From contig NW_026014697.1 in NCBI RefSeq assembly GCF_020379485.1, forward strand, positions 124,001 through 188,000: DNA of 64,000 nucleotides, written 5' to 3'. This stretch comes from Brassica napus. Lineage: Eukaryota > Streptophyta > Magnoliopsida > Brassicales > Brassicaceae. The notes under the pieces were generated by a model, which saw only the letters and a program-made list of their open reading frames with translations, was not told where the DNA came from and ran no database searches. Positions 11,278-22,415 of the stretch are shown in pieces. The translations under genes and the position numbers were made by a program. Position 1 is the first letter of the stretch, and every line of letters begins with the position of its first letter.

Positions 11278-14200
11278 AGTCTCCCCCCCTGGGATGGATT
11301 CGTCCTCGAATCCGAATCGAATGCTTCCTCGGAAACAAATTGATCCAACCACTCTGGGTACTCTGCTTTCATTCTAGCTTCGGTTTCCCAAGTGATTATA
11401 TCCTGACCATTACAGTCCCAGACGACCTTGACCATCTGGACCGTCTTCTTCCTTGTTGCTTTTTCCATCCTATCTATGATTCGAACTGGCCTCGTTTCCA
11501 AGGTTAGGTTCTTACCCAGATTGTCTGGAATGGCAGGAAGAGCGATGTCTTGGTCCGTCAAACATTTCCGAAGTTGGGAAATGTGGAACACATTATGAAA
11601 TGCGTCCATCTTGGCCGGCAAGTCCAACCATCCCAACTCTTTCAATGACCTTGAACGGCCCCAAGTATCTCGGGTCTAACTTCCGTCTCCTGGAAATTCG
11701 GACTCGTCCTATGAAGGTAATCATTTTGAGATACACCAAGTAACCTACTTGAAACTCGAGATCTTTCCTCCTTCGATCTGCATAGTTCTTTTGGCGATCT
11801 TGTGCCTGTCTCACCTTGTCCCTCAAGAACTTGATCTTTTCGGTTGTCTCTTCGACAATCTCCAGACCAATCATGCTGCGTTCCCCAACTTGGGTCCAGC
11901 AAAAGGGTGTCCTGCATGGACGCCCATACAGAGCTTCGTATGGCGACATGCAAATACTACTATGGAAACTATTGTTGTAAGCAAATTCTACCAGAGGTAG
12001 ATGTTTTTCCCAGGAATCACCCCAGTCTAAAACACATGCTCGCAACATATCTTCCAACGTCTGGATCGTACGTTCCGACTGTCCATCAGTCTGTGGGTGA
12101 TAGGCTGTACTCATGTTCACTCTTGTTCCTAAAGCTTTTTGGAAAGCTTTCCAGAAGTAAGATGTAAACCTTGAATCCCTATCTGAAACTATGCTTGCCG
12201 GCACACCATGTAGTCGGACGATCTCATCAATGTACTTACGTACAATCTGATCTACCCCATCCGACTTCTTGATAGCCAGGAAGTGTGCTGATTTGGTTAG
12301 TCGATCAACTACAACCCAAACCGCATCTTTCTTATTCCTTGTGGTAGGGAACCCGGTCACAAAGTCCATTGTGATGTGATCCCATTTCCATTCCGGAATA
12401 GGCAAGCTTTGCAATAACCCACTAGGCACCTGATGTTCTGCTTTGATGAGTTGGCAAGTGGAACACTTGACCACCCACTCCGCGACATCTGCCTTCATAC
12501 GCATCCAATGATAGAATTTCTTATGGTTCTGGTACATCTTGGTCGCACCAGGAAGAACCGAGAATTTGGACTTATGAGCCTCCCTCATAATCTCTTCCTT
12601 TAGACTTCTATCATTAGGAACACTGATCCGTCCGTTTACTAGGATGGTACCATCCTTTGCAGTCTGGTACTCCGTCCTATCATTCTGAGCAACCTTATTC
12701 AGGTTCTCGTCCTGACCTTGAGCCAACCGGATTCGAGTAAGCAGGTCGGCTTGGTTAACCGCCTCCAATCCCAAAGCTTCGGTTGCCGTAGTCAGCACGT
12801 TCAGCCGCAGAGCACGGACCATACCGTCCAGGTCATCCGCCTCCCGTTCGGCCGATTCATCAGCCCTCTTCCGGCTCAAAGCGTCTGCTACCAGATTAGC
12901 CTTTCCCGGATAGTAGGTGATGTCTAAATCGTAGTCAGCTACGAATTCCATCCACCTCCTCTGCCTTAAGTTTAACTCAGGCTGGGTGAATATATACTTA
13001 AGACTCTTATGGTCCGTAAGTATCTGAACTTTGGCGCCATACAAGTATGATCGCCAAATCTTTAAGGCGAATACTACCGCAGCCATTTCGAGATCATGGG
13101 TGGGGTAGTTTCCCTCATGTTTCCTCAACTGCCTGGACGCATAGGCAATGACCTTCCCATGCTGGGTCAATACGCAACCTAGTCCTGTGATGGACGCGTC
13201 CGTATAGACCACATATGGTTGATCGGCCTCCGGAAGCACCAGGACGGGTGCGCTAGTCTGCATGTTCTTAAGTGCGGAGAAACATTCCTCACACTCTTCA
13301 GCCCATGTGAACTTAACGTCCTTCCCAGTCAACCGCGTCAAAGGCTGAGCCAAGCTTGCGAATCCTTTCACAAACTTCCTATAGTAACCTGCCAGCCCTA
13401 AGAAGCTTCTGACTTCCGTGGCACTGCGGGGTCGGGGCCAATCCTTGATTGGCCTGATCTTCTCTGGATCCACCGAGATGCCCTGATCGGAAACAATATG
13501 GCCGAGGAACCCAATACTCTTCTGCCAAAAACTGCATTTACTGAGTTTAGCATAGAGTTTGTGTTCTCGTAATCGTTCCAGCACGGCTCTCAAGTGTTTC
13601 CTATGAGATTCCTCATCCTTGGAATAAATTAGGATATCATCAATGAAGATGATCACGAATTCATCCAAGAAATCCCGGAACACGCAGTTCATCATTTTCA
13701 TGAAAGCGGCAGGTGCATTGGTCAGACCGAACGGCATCACTACGAACTCGTAATGACCGTACCTGGTCCTAAATGCCGTCTTCCTAATATCATTTGGCTC
13801 TATAGGGATCTGATGATACCCTGAAGCCAACTCAATCATGGAAAACCACTTGGCTCCTTTGAGTTGATCCAACAGCTCGTCTATCCTGGGCAATGGGTAC
13901 TTGTTCTTCACAGTGACCCTGTTCAACCCTCGATAGTCGATGCACAGGCGCATGCTACCATCCTTCTTTTTCACAAAGAGGACTGGTGCACCCCAAGGGG
14001 AGCTACTTGGCCGTATGAACCCCTTGTCAAGGAATTCTTCCAATTGCTTCTTTAGCTCGGCCATCTCGGCCGGAGCCATTCGGTATGGACTTTTGGACAG
14101 CGGAGCTGTCCCTGGCTCTAGTTCAATCGTAAATGGATCCGACCTATCAGGGGGGACACCCTGAGGTACCTGGAACACATCTGGTAACTTCGACACCAAC

Positions 14201-14685
14201 GAATTCTCTGAAAGGTCTTTCAGACAGACAAAACTGCCCGGCTCTGTAGTTGTAATTGTAGCCAAAAAGGACTGACAACCCTGTTCCAACATCCGAATCG
14301 CTCGAACTGCTGAAACCACTACTTTCTCTTGAGCCAGACACAGACATTGGTACTGGATCGGTCGAAGCCCAGTCTCCAATTGCACACGACCTCTATGGCA
14401 ATCGAGAGTGGCCCGATACTTTCCCAACCAGTCCATACCTAGGATCACTTCGTGATTCTTTAGGTGGACACAGACCAAATCCACAGGGAATACCTTTCCC
14501 TGTATTGACACTGGGATATTTGACATGAGACCTAGTGAGTTCATGGCTTGCCCTCACTATCCCAAAATTATCTCCAGCGTCCAGACAGAACAGACCCTTT
14601 CCGACCAGTCCCGGACTCACAAAACTATGTGTAGCCCCTGTGTCGAAAAGTACGTGGGTTTCCACACCACCAATCATGAGGGTTC
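11166..14685 (-). pseudogene. pol of element A: protease, RT, RNase H, integrase, chromodomain-like tail (broken)
   Basis: Exon 3 of the predicted gag-pol gene starts at 14685 after the second intron. Protease shows DTGATHSFVSP (about 14655-14620) and then a short deletion and frameshift near 14550. A 983-codon frame (14544-11593) follows. It holds the linker [21 protein letters not shown] with FIDD at about residue 300, RNase H with YTDAS, integrase HHCC, and the core D, D, E at about residues 724, 787 and 823. A second frameshift near 11620 separates the C-terminus, which carries a chromodomain-like segment (KVVWDCNGQDIITWETEARM) and runs on into the LTR. Two key residues differ from F and E. 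RT motif A reads MIEL where the others have KIDL, losing the first catalytic Asp. The integrase zinc finger reads SVLPG instead of SVHPG. The protein is inferred to be inactive. Confidence 0.92.
11278..11292 (-). other. Polypurine tract of element A
   Basis: On the minus strand the sequence just before the 3' LTR reads AGGGGGGGAGACT. It directly abuts the LTR terminus TGTCACG. The same position in element E holds GTGGGGGAGACT. Confidence 0.8.
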
Positions 14686-14778
14686 CTAACAGAGACCCCC
14701 ATCAGAATCCCCTAGACATTCTAGGTTCCATACCAAGCATTTTCTACTTGAATGTAAAAAGAAAAATTTAGGAATTAC
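14686..14778 (-). other. Predicted gag-pol intron of element A (93 bp)
   Basis: The gag frame ends in an SFDSISG motif. The next bases are GTAATTCCTAA, giving a stop three codons in. The segment ends TCTCTGTTAG, after which the frame resumes two codons before MIGGVET of protease. Donor G|GTAATT and acceptor TTAG|GA join in phase 1. The interval is T-rich after the donor. Homologous intervals with the same borders exist in F (58056-58145) and E (36800-36893). Splicing is inferred from sequence only. Confidence 0.72.
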
Positions 14779-16224
14779 CAGAGATCGAATCAAACGATCC
14801 AGAAGCGTCGTCGTCCCGGGACAGCTCATACACCCTTGGTGTTGTGGTCGGCCTACTCTGGGTCGGCTTGCCTGTGTCTCCACGGCCCTTCCCTTGTCCT
14901 CCTTGTAGCTTAGGACAGTCCACTTGTAGTGTCCAGTCTTGCCACATAGGAAGCAAGTCACGGAGCCGCTGCCACTGGACTGGTCAGAGAATCGGTTTGG
15001 TCGAGTGCAGTTTTGGATCGTGTGATCCATGCTGCCACATCGCACACAAGCCCCCATGGCCTTCCAGCACTCACCGGGATGATTCTTTCTACACTTGGGA
15101 CATGTAGGTCGGCCACAAGAGGTCTTACCTCCGTCCACCTGGTCCCACTTCCTCTTTTTATCATTTGTCTTACCCGACGGGCCAGACTGTGACTTAGCCT
15201 TAAGCTTAGCTTCTTCAGCCAAGTTAGTCTCTAGCAAAGCCACCCGTTCCACCAGTTCTCCGACGGTGTTGAAAGTGCGGATCGGGCAATGGGTCTTCAG
15301 TTCTGGCCTTAGGCCTCGGATGAACCTACGGACCTGGACTGCCTCGTCCTCCAGCTCTCTTCCAACAAACCGTCTGAGCCGGTTGAACTCTTCTTCGTAC
15401 TGTCGTACGGTCCTGCGGCCTTGGGCCAAATCTAGAAACTGAGCTTCCAGACGATCCCAAGCCTCAGCAGGGAAGTATTTGCGGTTGAACTCAACTTCAA
15501 AGTCCGCAAAACTTTCCAAACTCCCATTGGTGCGCTTGTCCACTGCAAACCACCAATTATGCGCGTCCCCTTCCAGGAAGTGAACCGCAATGTCTCGTCT
15601 GTAATCCTCTGGACAGTGAGTTGATTGAAAGTTTCGGACCAGCCTACTCCTCCACTCGTCTGCCACAATAGGGTTGGTGCTACCGGAGAAATGCTTCGTA
15701 CCCAACCTGGATAAATGTTGAAGCAGACTCAGATAGTCCACCTTCTTTTCAGACTTTTCCGGTGGATCGATCTCGATCACCTCAACCGTTTCCACAACTG
15801 GACCATTAGTGTTGGGGGTTGTCGTAGCCACAGGCGTAGCCTGGCCAACCGAGGAGTTCACTAGTGGCGTGAACAGTTGAGCCATAGCCGCCACCTGAGT
15901 CCCCATTACCTTCATGGCCTCTAACAAGTCCTCTTTGGACAGTGTTGCGGGCACATTAGCCGTTCCATCAGCCACTCTCTCATGCTGGTCACGATCACGG
16001 TTAGCGTTCGAGGATTCCACTTCCTCATCACTCTCCCGATGTTCCTGACCATCCTGTTGCGTCCCCGTAAGGTTAGCCTGATCAGTTGGCAACACGTCTC
16101 TAGTGTCAGCCGCGGCCGGATCGGTTTGCAATCCGGATAGATTGGTCCCGTCCATGGCCACTTGACTAGACTGACCGGCTGTTTTCTTACTCCTTCGGGA
16201 CTTTCCCGACTTGCTTTTTCCAGC
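14779..16224 (-). pseudogene. gag of element A, exon 2 (capsid and zinc knuckles, frameshifted)
   Basis: From the predicted acceptor at 16224 the frame starts with a very basic segment (KSGKSRRSKK) and then reaches the internal ATG at 16161. The capsid region includes YLSLLQHLSRLGTKHF, WRSRLVRNF, HNWWFAVDKRTNGS and FNRKYFPAEAWDRLEAQFLDLAQGRRT, typical of plant Ty3/gypsy Gag. Two CCHC-type knuckles follow: CPKCRKNHPGECW with CVRCGSMDHTIQNC, and CFLCGKTGHYK. A single-base frameshift within or just after the last knuckle (about 14915-14935) shifts the end. The sister frame keeps the RVYELSRDD end found in E. A translation starting at 16161 would lack the basic N-terminus that splicing supplies. 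Confidence 0.85.
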
Positions 16225-17358
16225 CTAAGGATTCAGACAATGTTAGTACGAAACACACTAACATAAACAGAACAAAACAATCCCTAGACTAAGCAATCAA
16301 ACCTCACCGTGAGACCTAATCAGCTGGCTGCGTGTGTGTGTATGGACTGCATAACCCAACTATCCTAGAATCAAGCATGCTCTGATACCAACTTGTAAGA
16401 ACCGAACCCTGGCCTCTCGACCTTATGGAGTCCGCAGGCTTACTTATTAATTTCTTTTCTTGTTTGATCCATTTTAAGTCTTTTATTTACTAAGTCATAT
16501 TCGAATATGAGGTTCATAAACAAAGGAACAGATTGCACAGCGGAATAACAATGTATAAACTTTGTATTACTTAGAAACATGAGATTCAATACACAACTTC
16601 TTAACAGTCTCATAGACAATCACTAGTTCATCCCTAGCATCATCTAACCACACGTTACACAGCCTCTCACTGACCGAGCCTTCACGGCTCCTTGGCTTGA
16701 CCAGAACCATCCTTAGTTCCTGAAACCACAACCAGATAAGCATTAATCATAACCGAGAATAGAACGGATTGATTCCACAATGCTTGGCTTGGTTCTTAGA
16801 ACTTAGATAAACCTCTGTCAACATAATCGTAAAACGTATGAAACTACCTACCGTATCCTAAGTCATTCAACCAACCACCCCTTGACTTAGAATCAGATAG
16901 ATAGTCCAGAATAGATAAACAGAACACACGAACAGATCCGGATCGTCCCCAAAGACCAATCCGTCTAACCGGATAGAATCTAGGTGCGACCGGCCAATGG
17001 AGTCCGGCTCAATGGCCCAACGGACTCCCTTACCTGATCCGGTCACTCATGACTCTTGACAACTCGTGCCCTTTGGGTCATTAACCGTTCGTCCTAACCG
17101 CCCAGTCTTGGTGCGATCGGATCATCCGACTAACCGACCCTTGTCTAGGCTAGCGGTTTGGTTATGTTCGGCCAAAGCCTAGGGACGTGTCCCTTGGACT
17201 CAACCAACACAACCTATCGTGTTTAACCAGAGAGAAGAGAAGATAAACGAATTGAAACAGATAAGGAGAGCCGGATGGGACTTAGGAACCGAGCAGAGCT
17301 GCGGTGCGGTTGCATGGACTGTCCGTTCGGTCTGATGGAGTTACGGCCCATCACATAC
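16225..17358 (-). other. Predicted leader intron of element A (LTR end, primer site and leader)
   Basis: The donor in the 5' LTR reads CAAG|GTATGTGATGG and the acceptor upstream of gag reads GAATCCTTAG|GCTGG. Removal joins LTR codons in phase 0 to the basic gag exon. The 1.13-kb interval contains the 3' part of the LTR and the primer-binding site, so only unspliced RNA could be copied into new elements. F has the same arrangement, and E has it already removed. Confidence 0.65.
16379..16390 (-). other. Primer-binding site of element A (initiator tRNA-Met)
   Basis: On the minus strand TGGTATCAGAGC lies three bases from the LTR end. It is complementary to the 3' end of plant initiator tRNA-Met (CTCTGATACCA). 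The identical site is at 59745-59756 in F. Confidence 0.85.
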
Positions 17359-17412
17359 CTTGACAACCACGTCTGGGTTCTCCATGCTCTTCTCCTTGTC
17401 TTGATCTCCCTT
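17359..17412 (-). pseudogene. Gag exon 1 of element A, encoded in the LTR (start codon altered)
   Basis: The frame that ends at the donor reads GDQDKEKSMENPDVVVK. In both LTRs of F the corresponding first codon is ATG; here it is AAG, leaving only an internal ATG nine codons before the donor. The exon lies about 170 bp downstream of the TATA box, so it should be in the transcript. It joins in phase to gag exon 2 at 16224. Confidence 0.6.
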
Positions 17413-17580
17413 TCTTCACCGGAGTTAGTTCTCAAACGATCAGAGTCGCCGGAACACAACACCACCACAAGCGGCCTTTCTCTTGGCCGGAACTCTCTTT
17501 TTCTCTCTTTCTTTCTCTCTACGTTTTTCTCTGAGTATTTTACTCTGGAATTGGATAATGAAATCGACCAGAGAGCCCCC

Positions 17581-17589
17581 ATATTTATA
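17581..17589 (-). promoter_or_regulatory. TATA box in the 5' LTR of element A
   Basis: The minus strand reads TATAAATAT, preceded by a G/T-rich stretch and followed by GGGGGCTCTC. It is conserved in the other LTRs of this type (near 9702-9712, 10672-10680, 45554-45562 and 61159-61167). It sets U3 at about 17550-18188. Confidence 0.75.
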
Positions 17590-18188
17590 GAAAACGAGGG
17601 GGTAAGTCTTGCCCCACGAACAGGCACGACTTGCTAGCGAATGGGCACCATCGGCCAAGGGTTGTCCCCTTTCGGCCACTTGCATCCCTTCGCCCTTTCT
17701 GATTGGGTTTGGGGTCGGTCACAAGCCCAACCCACGCCCCAGGCCTCCGGGACTTAGCCCACGGCCTTGTCCAAAGACCCAACAGCCCATGGCCTCATGG
17801 CCGGACCTCACAGCCCGCCACTGACCCTGACCCGGACCATCGGCCTAAAGCCCGGACAGTCCGTCTAGCTGAGATGAGCTGACTCTCAGCTGCCTCAACT
17901 GAGTGAGCTAGTAGTCCAGCTAGTGGAGCTGACTTAGTAGGGACTGAGGTGGTGTGAACTGAACCTAGCTTCATTGAGCTGGCTTAGCTACTCGTCCACT
18001 TCATCCAGCAACCGTCTTACTCATCCTAGCTGTCTCTTAGCTTGTATAAGGTTAAGTCTAAGTTTCCTTATGTCCTTAACCTTCTTTCTCGACCATGGAA
18101 CGCTTGCCTTGATGTCCTAAGACTGGCTTGCATGTTTCCTCGAACCATGGCCGTCCCGACAATCCTATTCAGGATTGGGGGCGTGACA

Positions 18189-21100
18189 GTAAGTGTGCTG
18201 AGTCCAAGGACCAACGTGCTGATATGTGTACTGATGGACAGCCACGGATGTCCTGTGTGTTCTGACGGACACACATGGACACACACGGACAGCCACAGAC
18301 GTCTTGTGTGTGCTGATGGACACACACAGACGTTCTGTGTGTGCTGACGGACACACACGGACACACACAGACACACACAAACATCCACGGACGTCCTGTG
18401 TGTGCTAACGGACAGCCACTGACAGCCACAGACGTCCTGTGTGTGCTGGCGGACACCCACGGACGTACTGTGTGTACTGAACAGACAGACCACGTGGACC
18501 AAAATCACCCAAACAATCCACAGGAAGGGCCAGCGTGCTGAGTCCAAGGACCAACGTGCTGATATGTGTACTGATGGACAGCCACGGACGTCCTGTGTGT
18601 GCTAACAGACAGCCACGGACGTCCTGTGTGTGCTGCGGACACCCACGAACGTCCTCTGTGTACTGACCAACAGCCCACGTGGGCCAAAATCACCCAAACA
18701 GTCCACAGGGAGGGTCATCGTGCTGGGTCCAAGGACCAACGTGCTGATATGTGTACTGGTGGACAGCCAGGAATGTCCTGTGTGTGCTGATGGACTGCCA
18801 CAGACGTCCTGTTTGTGCTGATGGACACACACAGACGTTCTGTGTGTGCTGAGAGACCCAAACGGACACACACGGACACACCCGGACATACACGGACATC
18901 CACGGACGTCCTGTGTGTGCTAACGGACAGCCACTGACAGCCACGGACGTCCTGTGTGTGCTGGTGGACACCCACGGACGTACTGTGTGTACTGAACAGA
19001 CAGCCCACGTGGACCAAAATCACCCAAACAATCCACAGGAAGGGCCAGCGTGCTGAGTCCAAGGACCAATGTGCTGATATGTTTACTGATGGACAGCCAC
19101 AGACGTCCTGTGTGTGCTGACAGACATAGACGGACACACACAGACAGCCACACACGTCTTGTGTGTGCTGACGGACACACATGGACGTCCTGTGTGTGCT
19201 GAAGGACACGCACAGACGTCTTGTGTGTCATGACGGAAACACACGGGCACACACAGACAGCCACGGATGTCCTGTGTGTGCTGACGGACAGCCACGGACA
19301 GCCACAGACGTCCTGTGTGTCCTGGCGGACACCCACGGACGTCCTGTGTGTACTGAACAGACTGCCCACGTGGGCCAAAATCACCCAAACAGTCCACGGG
19401 ATGGGCTAGTGTGCTGAGTCCAAGGACCAAGGTGCTGATATGTGTACCGATGGACAGCCACAAATGTCCTGTGTGTGCTGACGGACACAGACGGACACAC
19501 ACGTACAGCCACGGATGTCCTGTGTGTACTAGCGGACACCCACGGACGTCCTGTGTGTAGTGAACAGATAGCCCACGTGGGCCAAAATCACCCGAACAGT
19601 CGACGGGAAGGGTCAGCGTGCTGAGTCCAAGGACCAACGTGATGATATGTGTACTGATGGATAGCCACGGACGTCCTGTGTGTGCGGACGGACACACACG
19701 GACAGCCATGGACGTTCTGTGTGTGCTGAAGGACACACACGTCTTGTGTGTGCTGACGGACACCCACGGACGTTCTGTGTGTACTGAACAGACAGCCTAC
19801 GTGGGTAAAAATCACCCGAACAGTCCACAGGAAGGGCCAACGTGCTGAGTCCAAGGACAAGCGTGCTGATATGTGTACTGATGGACAACCACGGACGTCC
19901 TGTGTGTGGTGACAGACACACACGGACACACACAGACAGCGACAGACAGCCACAGACGTCCTATGTGTGCAGACGGACAGCCACAGACAGCCACGGACGT
20001 CCTGTGTGCTGGCGGACACCCACGGACGTCCTGTTTGTACTGAACAGACAGCCGACGTGGGCCAAAATCACCCAAACAGTCCACGGGAAGGGCCAGCGTG
20101 TTGAGTTGAAGGACCAACTTGCTGATATGTGTACTGATGGACAGACACGGACGTCTTATGTGTGCTGACAGACACACACGGACACACACGGATACAAACA
20201 GACAGCCACAGACGTCCTGTGTGTGCTGGCGGACACCCACAGACGTCCTGTGTGTACTGAACAGACAGCCCACGTGGGCCAAAATCACCCGAACAGTCCA
20301 CAGGAAGGGTCAGCGTGCTGAGTCCAAGGACCAACATGCAGATATGTGTACTGATGGACAGCCACAGACGTCCTAGGTGTGCTGACGGACACACACGGAC
20401 AGCCACATAATTCTTGTGTGTGCTGATGGACACCCGCGGACGTCCTGCTTGTGCTGACGAACACCCACAGACAGCCACGGACGTCCTGTGTGTGCTGACG
20501 GACACACACGAACGTCCTGTGTGTGCTGACGGACACCCACAGACGTCCTTTGTGTACTTAACAGACAGCCCACGTGGGCCAAAATCACCCAAACAGTCCA
20601 CGGGAAGGGTCAGCGTGCTGAGTCCAAGGACTAACGTGCTGATATGTGTACTGATGGACAGCCACAGACGTCCTGTGTGTGCTGACAAGCACACACGGAC
20701 ACACACGGACACACAAGGACAGCCAAGGACGTCTTGTGTGTGCTGACGGACACCCACAGACGTCATGTGTGTGCTGACGGACACCCACGGACGTCCTGTG
20801 TGTACTGAACCGACAGCCCACGTGGGCCAAAATCACCCGAACAGTCCACGGGAAGGGCCAGCGTGCTGAGTCCAAGGACCAGCGTGCTGATATGTGCACT
20901 GATGGACAGCCATCGACGTCCTATGTATGCTGACGGACACACACGGACACACACAGACAGCCACGGACACCCACGGACGTCCTATGTTTACTGAACAGAC
21001 TGCCCACGTGCGCCAAAATCACCCAAACAGTCCACGGGAAGGGCCAGCGTGCTGAGTCCAAGGACCACTGTGCTGATATGTGTACTGACGGACAGCCACA

Positions 21101-22081
21101 GACGTCCTGTGTGTGCTTACGGACATACACGAACAGCCATGGACGTCCTGTGTGTGCTGACGGACGCACACGGACACACACGTACAGCCACGGGCGTCTG
21201 GTGTGTGCTGACGGACACCCACGGATGTCCTGTGTGTACTGAACAGACAGCCCACGTGGGACAAAATCACCCAAACAGTCCACGGGAAGGGCCAGCGTGC
21301 TGAGTCCAAGGACCACTGTGCTGATATGTGTACTGACGGACAGCCACGGACGTCCTGTGTGTGCTGACGGACACACACGAACAGCCATGGACGTCCTGTG
21401 TGTGCTGATGGACACACACGGACACACACGTACAGCCACAGACGTCTTGTGTGTGCTGACGGACACCCACGGACGTCCTGTGTGTACTGAACAGACAGCC
21501 CACGTGGGCCAAAATCACCCAAACAGTCCATGGGAAGGGCCAGCGTGTTGAGTCCAAGGACCAACATGCTGATATGTGTACTGATGGACAGCCACGGACG
21601 TCCTGTGTGTGCTGACGGACACAGACGGACACACACGGACACAAACAGACAGCCACGGACGTCATGTGTGTGCTGGCGGACACCCACGGACATCCTGTGT
21701 GTACTGGACAGACAGCCCACGTGGGCCAAAATCACCCGACCAGTCCACAGGAAGGGTCAGCGTGCTGAGTCCAAGGACCAACATGCAGATATGTGTACTG
21801 ATGGACAGCCACAGATGTCCTGTGTGTGCTGACGGACACACACGGACAGCCACAGAAGTCTTGTGTGTGCTGACGGACACCCACAGACGTCATGTGTGTG
21901 CTGACGGACACCCACAGACGTCCTGTGTGTACTTAACAGACAGCCCACGTGGGCCAAAATCACCCAAACAGTCCACGGGAAGGGTCAGCATGCTGAGTCC
22001 AAGGACTAACGTGCTGATATGTGTACTGATGGACAGCAACAGACGTCTTGTGTGTGCTGACGGACACACACGGACACACAC
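18189..22081 (+). repeat. Complex satellite array, block 2
   Basis: Same repeat and orientation as block 1, beginning mid-unit exactly where element A left off. About 15 spacer copies with the CACGTG palindrome are seen (near 18491, 18674, 19006, 19366, 19571, 19795, 20053, 20268, 20568, 20816, 21001, 21248, 21497, 21714 and 21945), spaced about 185 to 360 bp. 21001-21500 contains two neighbouring units that are nearly identical over about 248 bp, a sign of recent unit-level duplication. The block stops at a TGTAACACC LTR end. No gene is seen. Confidence 0.93.
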
Positions 22082-22415
22082 TGTAACACCCCGATCCGGC
22101 CGACTAGGCCGTGGTCGAAGTCTTACGTCGCTCGGTTCACTTCCTGGCCGAACCTCTTAATTTTTGCCCTTTATTTATAATATTGCCTAAAGGCGATGGC
22201 TAACTTAAACCTTAGCTAAAGACTTCCCTAGTCATTAATAGCAGAGATCCTTTCAACAGATACGCAGCAGATTATTCTCTAATTAACCATTGGTCTAAAA
22301 CCAATCTAACACTTGTCTGGTCGAATCACCTTAGCCTTGGCCAGTTTACTCAACTACCAATTAGCTTAAAGGTCAATCCTAAACCCAAACCAAGCCATAC
22401 GATTCTGAGGTTCCA

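Larger units (their letters stand above)
6410..18188 (-). mobile_element. Element A: Tekay/Del-like Ty3/gypsy retrotransposon, minus strand, nested in the satellite
   Basis: A is a complete insertion, with its 3' LTR at 6410-11277 (itself interrupted), polypurine tract, pol, gag, primer site and 5' LTR at 16394-18188. Termini are TGTAAGA...GTGACA on the plus strand. The flanking bases are GTCAG (6405-6409) and GTAAG (18189-18193), a 5-bp target duplication with one difference. Removing the element and one copy restores a normal satellite unit (GGGTCAG followed by TGTGCTGAGTCC). The right LTR has lost about 190 bp near 17042 relative to the left one, which suggests age. All genes are broken. 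Confidence 0.93.
16394..18188 (-). mobile_element. 5' LTR of element A
   Basis: A 1795-bp LTR runs from TGTAAGAACCGAACCC to GGGGGCGTGACA on the plus strand. In the sense direction it holds the AGCTG-rich U3 (17866-18055), a TATA box (17581-17589), a short coding exon ending at the splice donor 17359/17358, and U5. Compared with the 3' LTR it lacks about 190 bp at about 17042. Confidence 0.92.
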
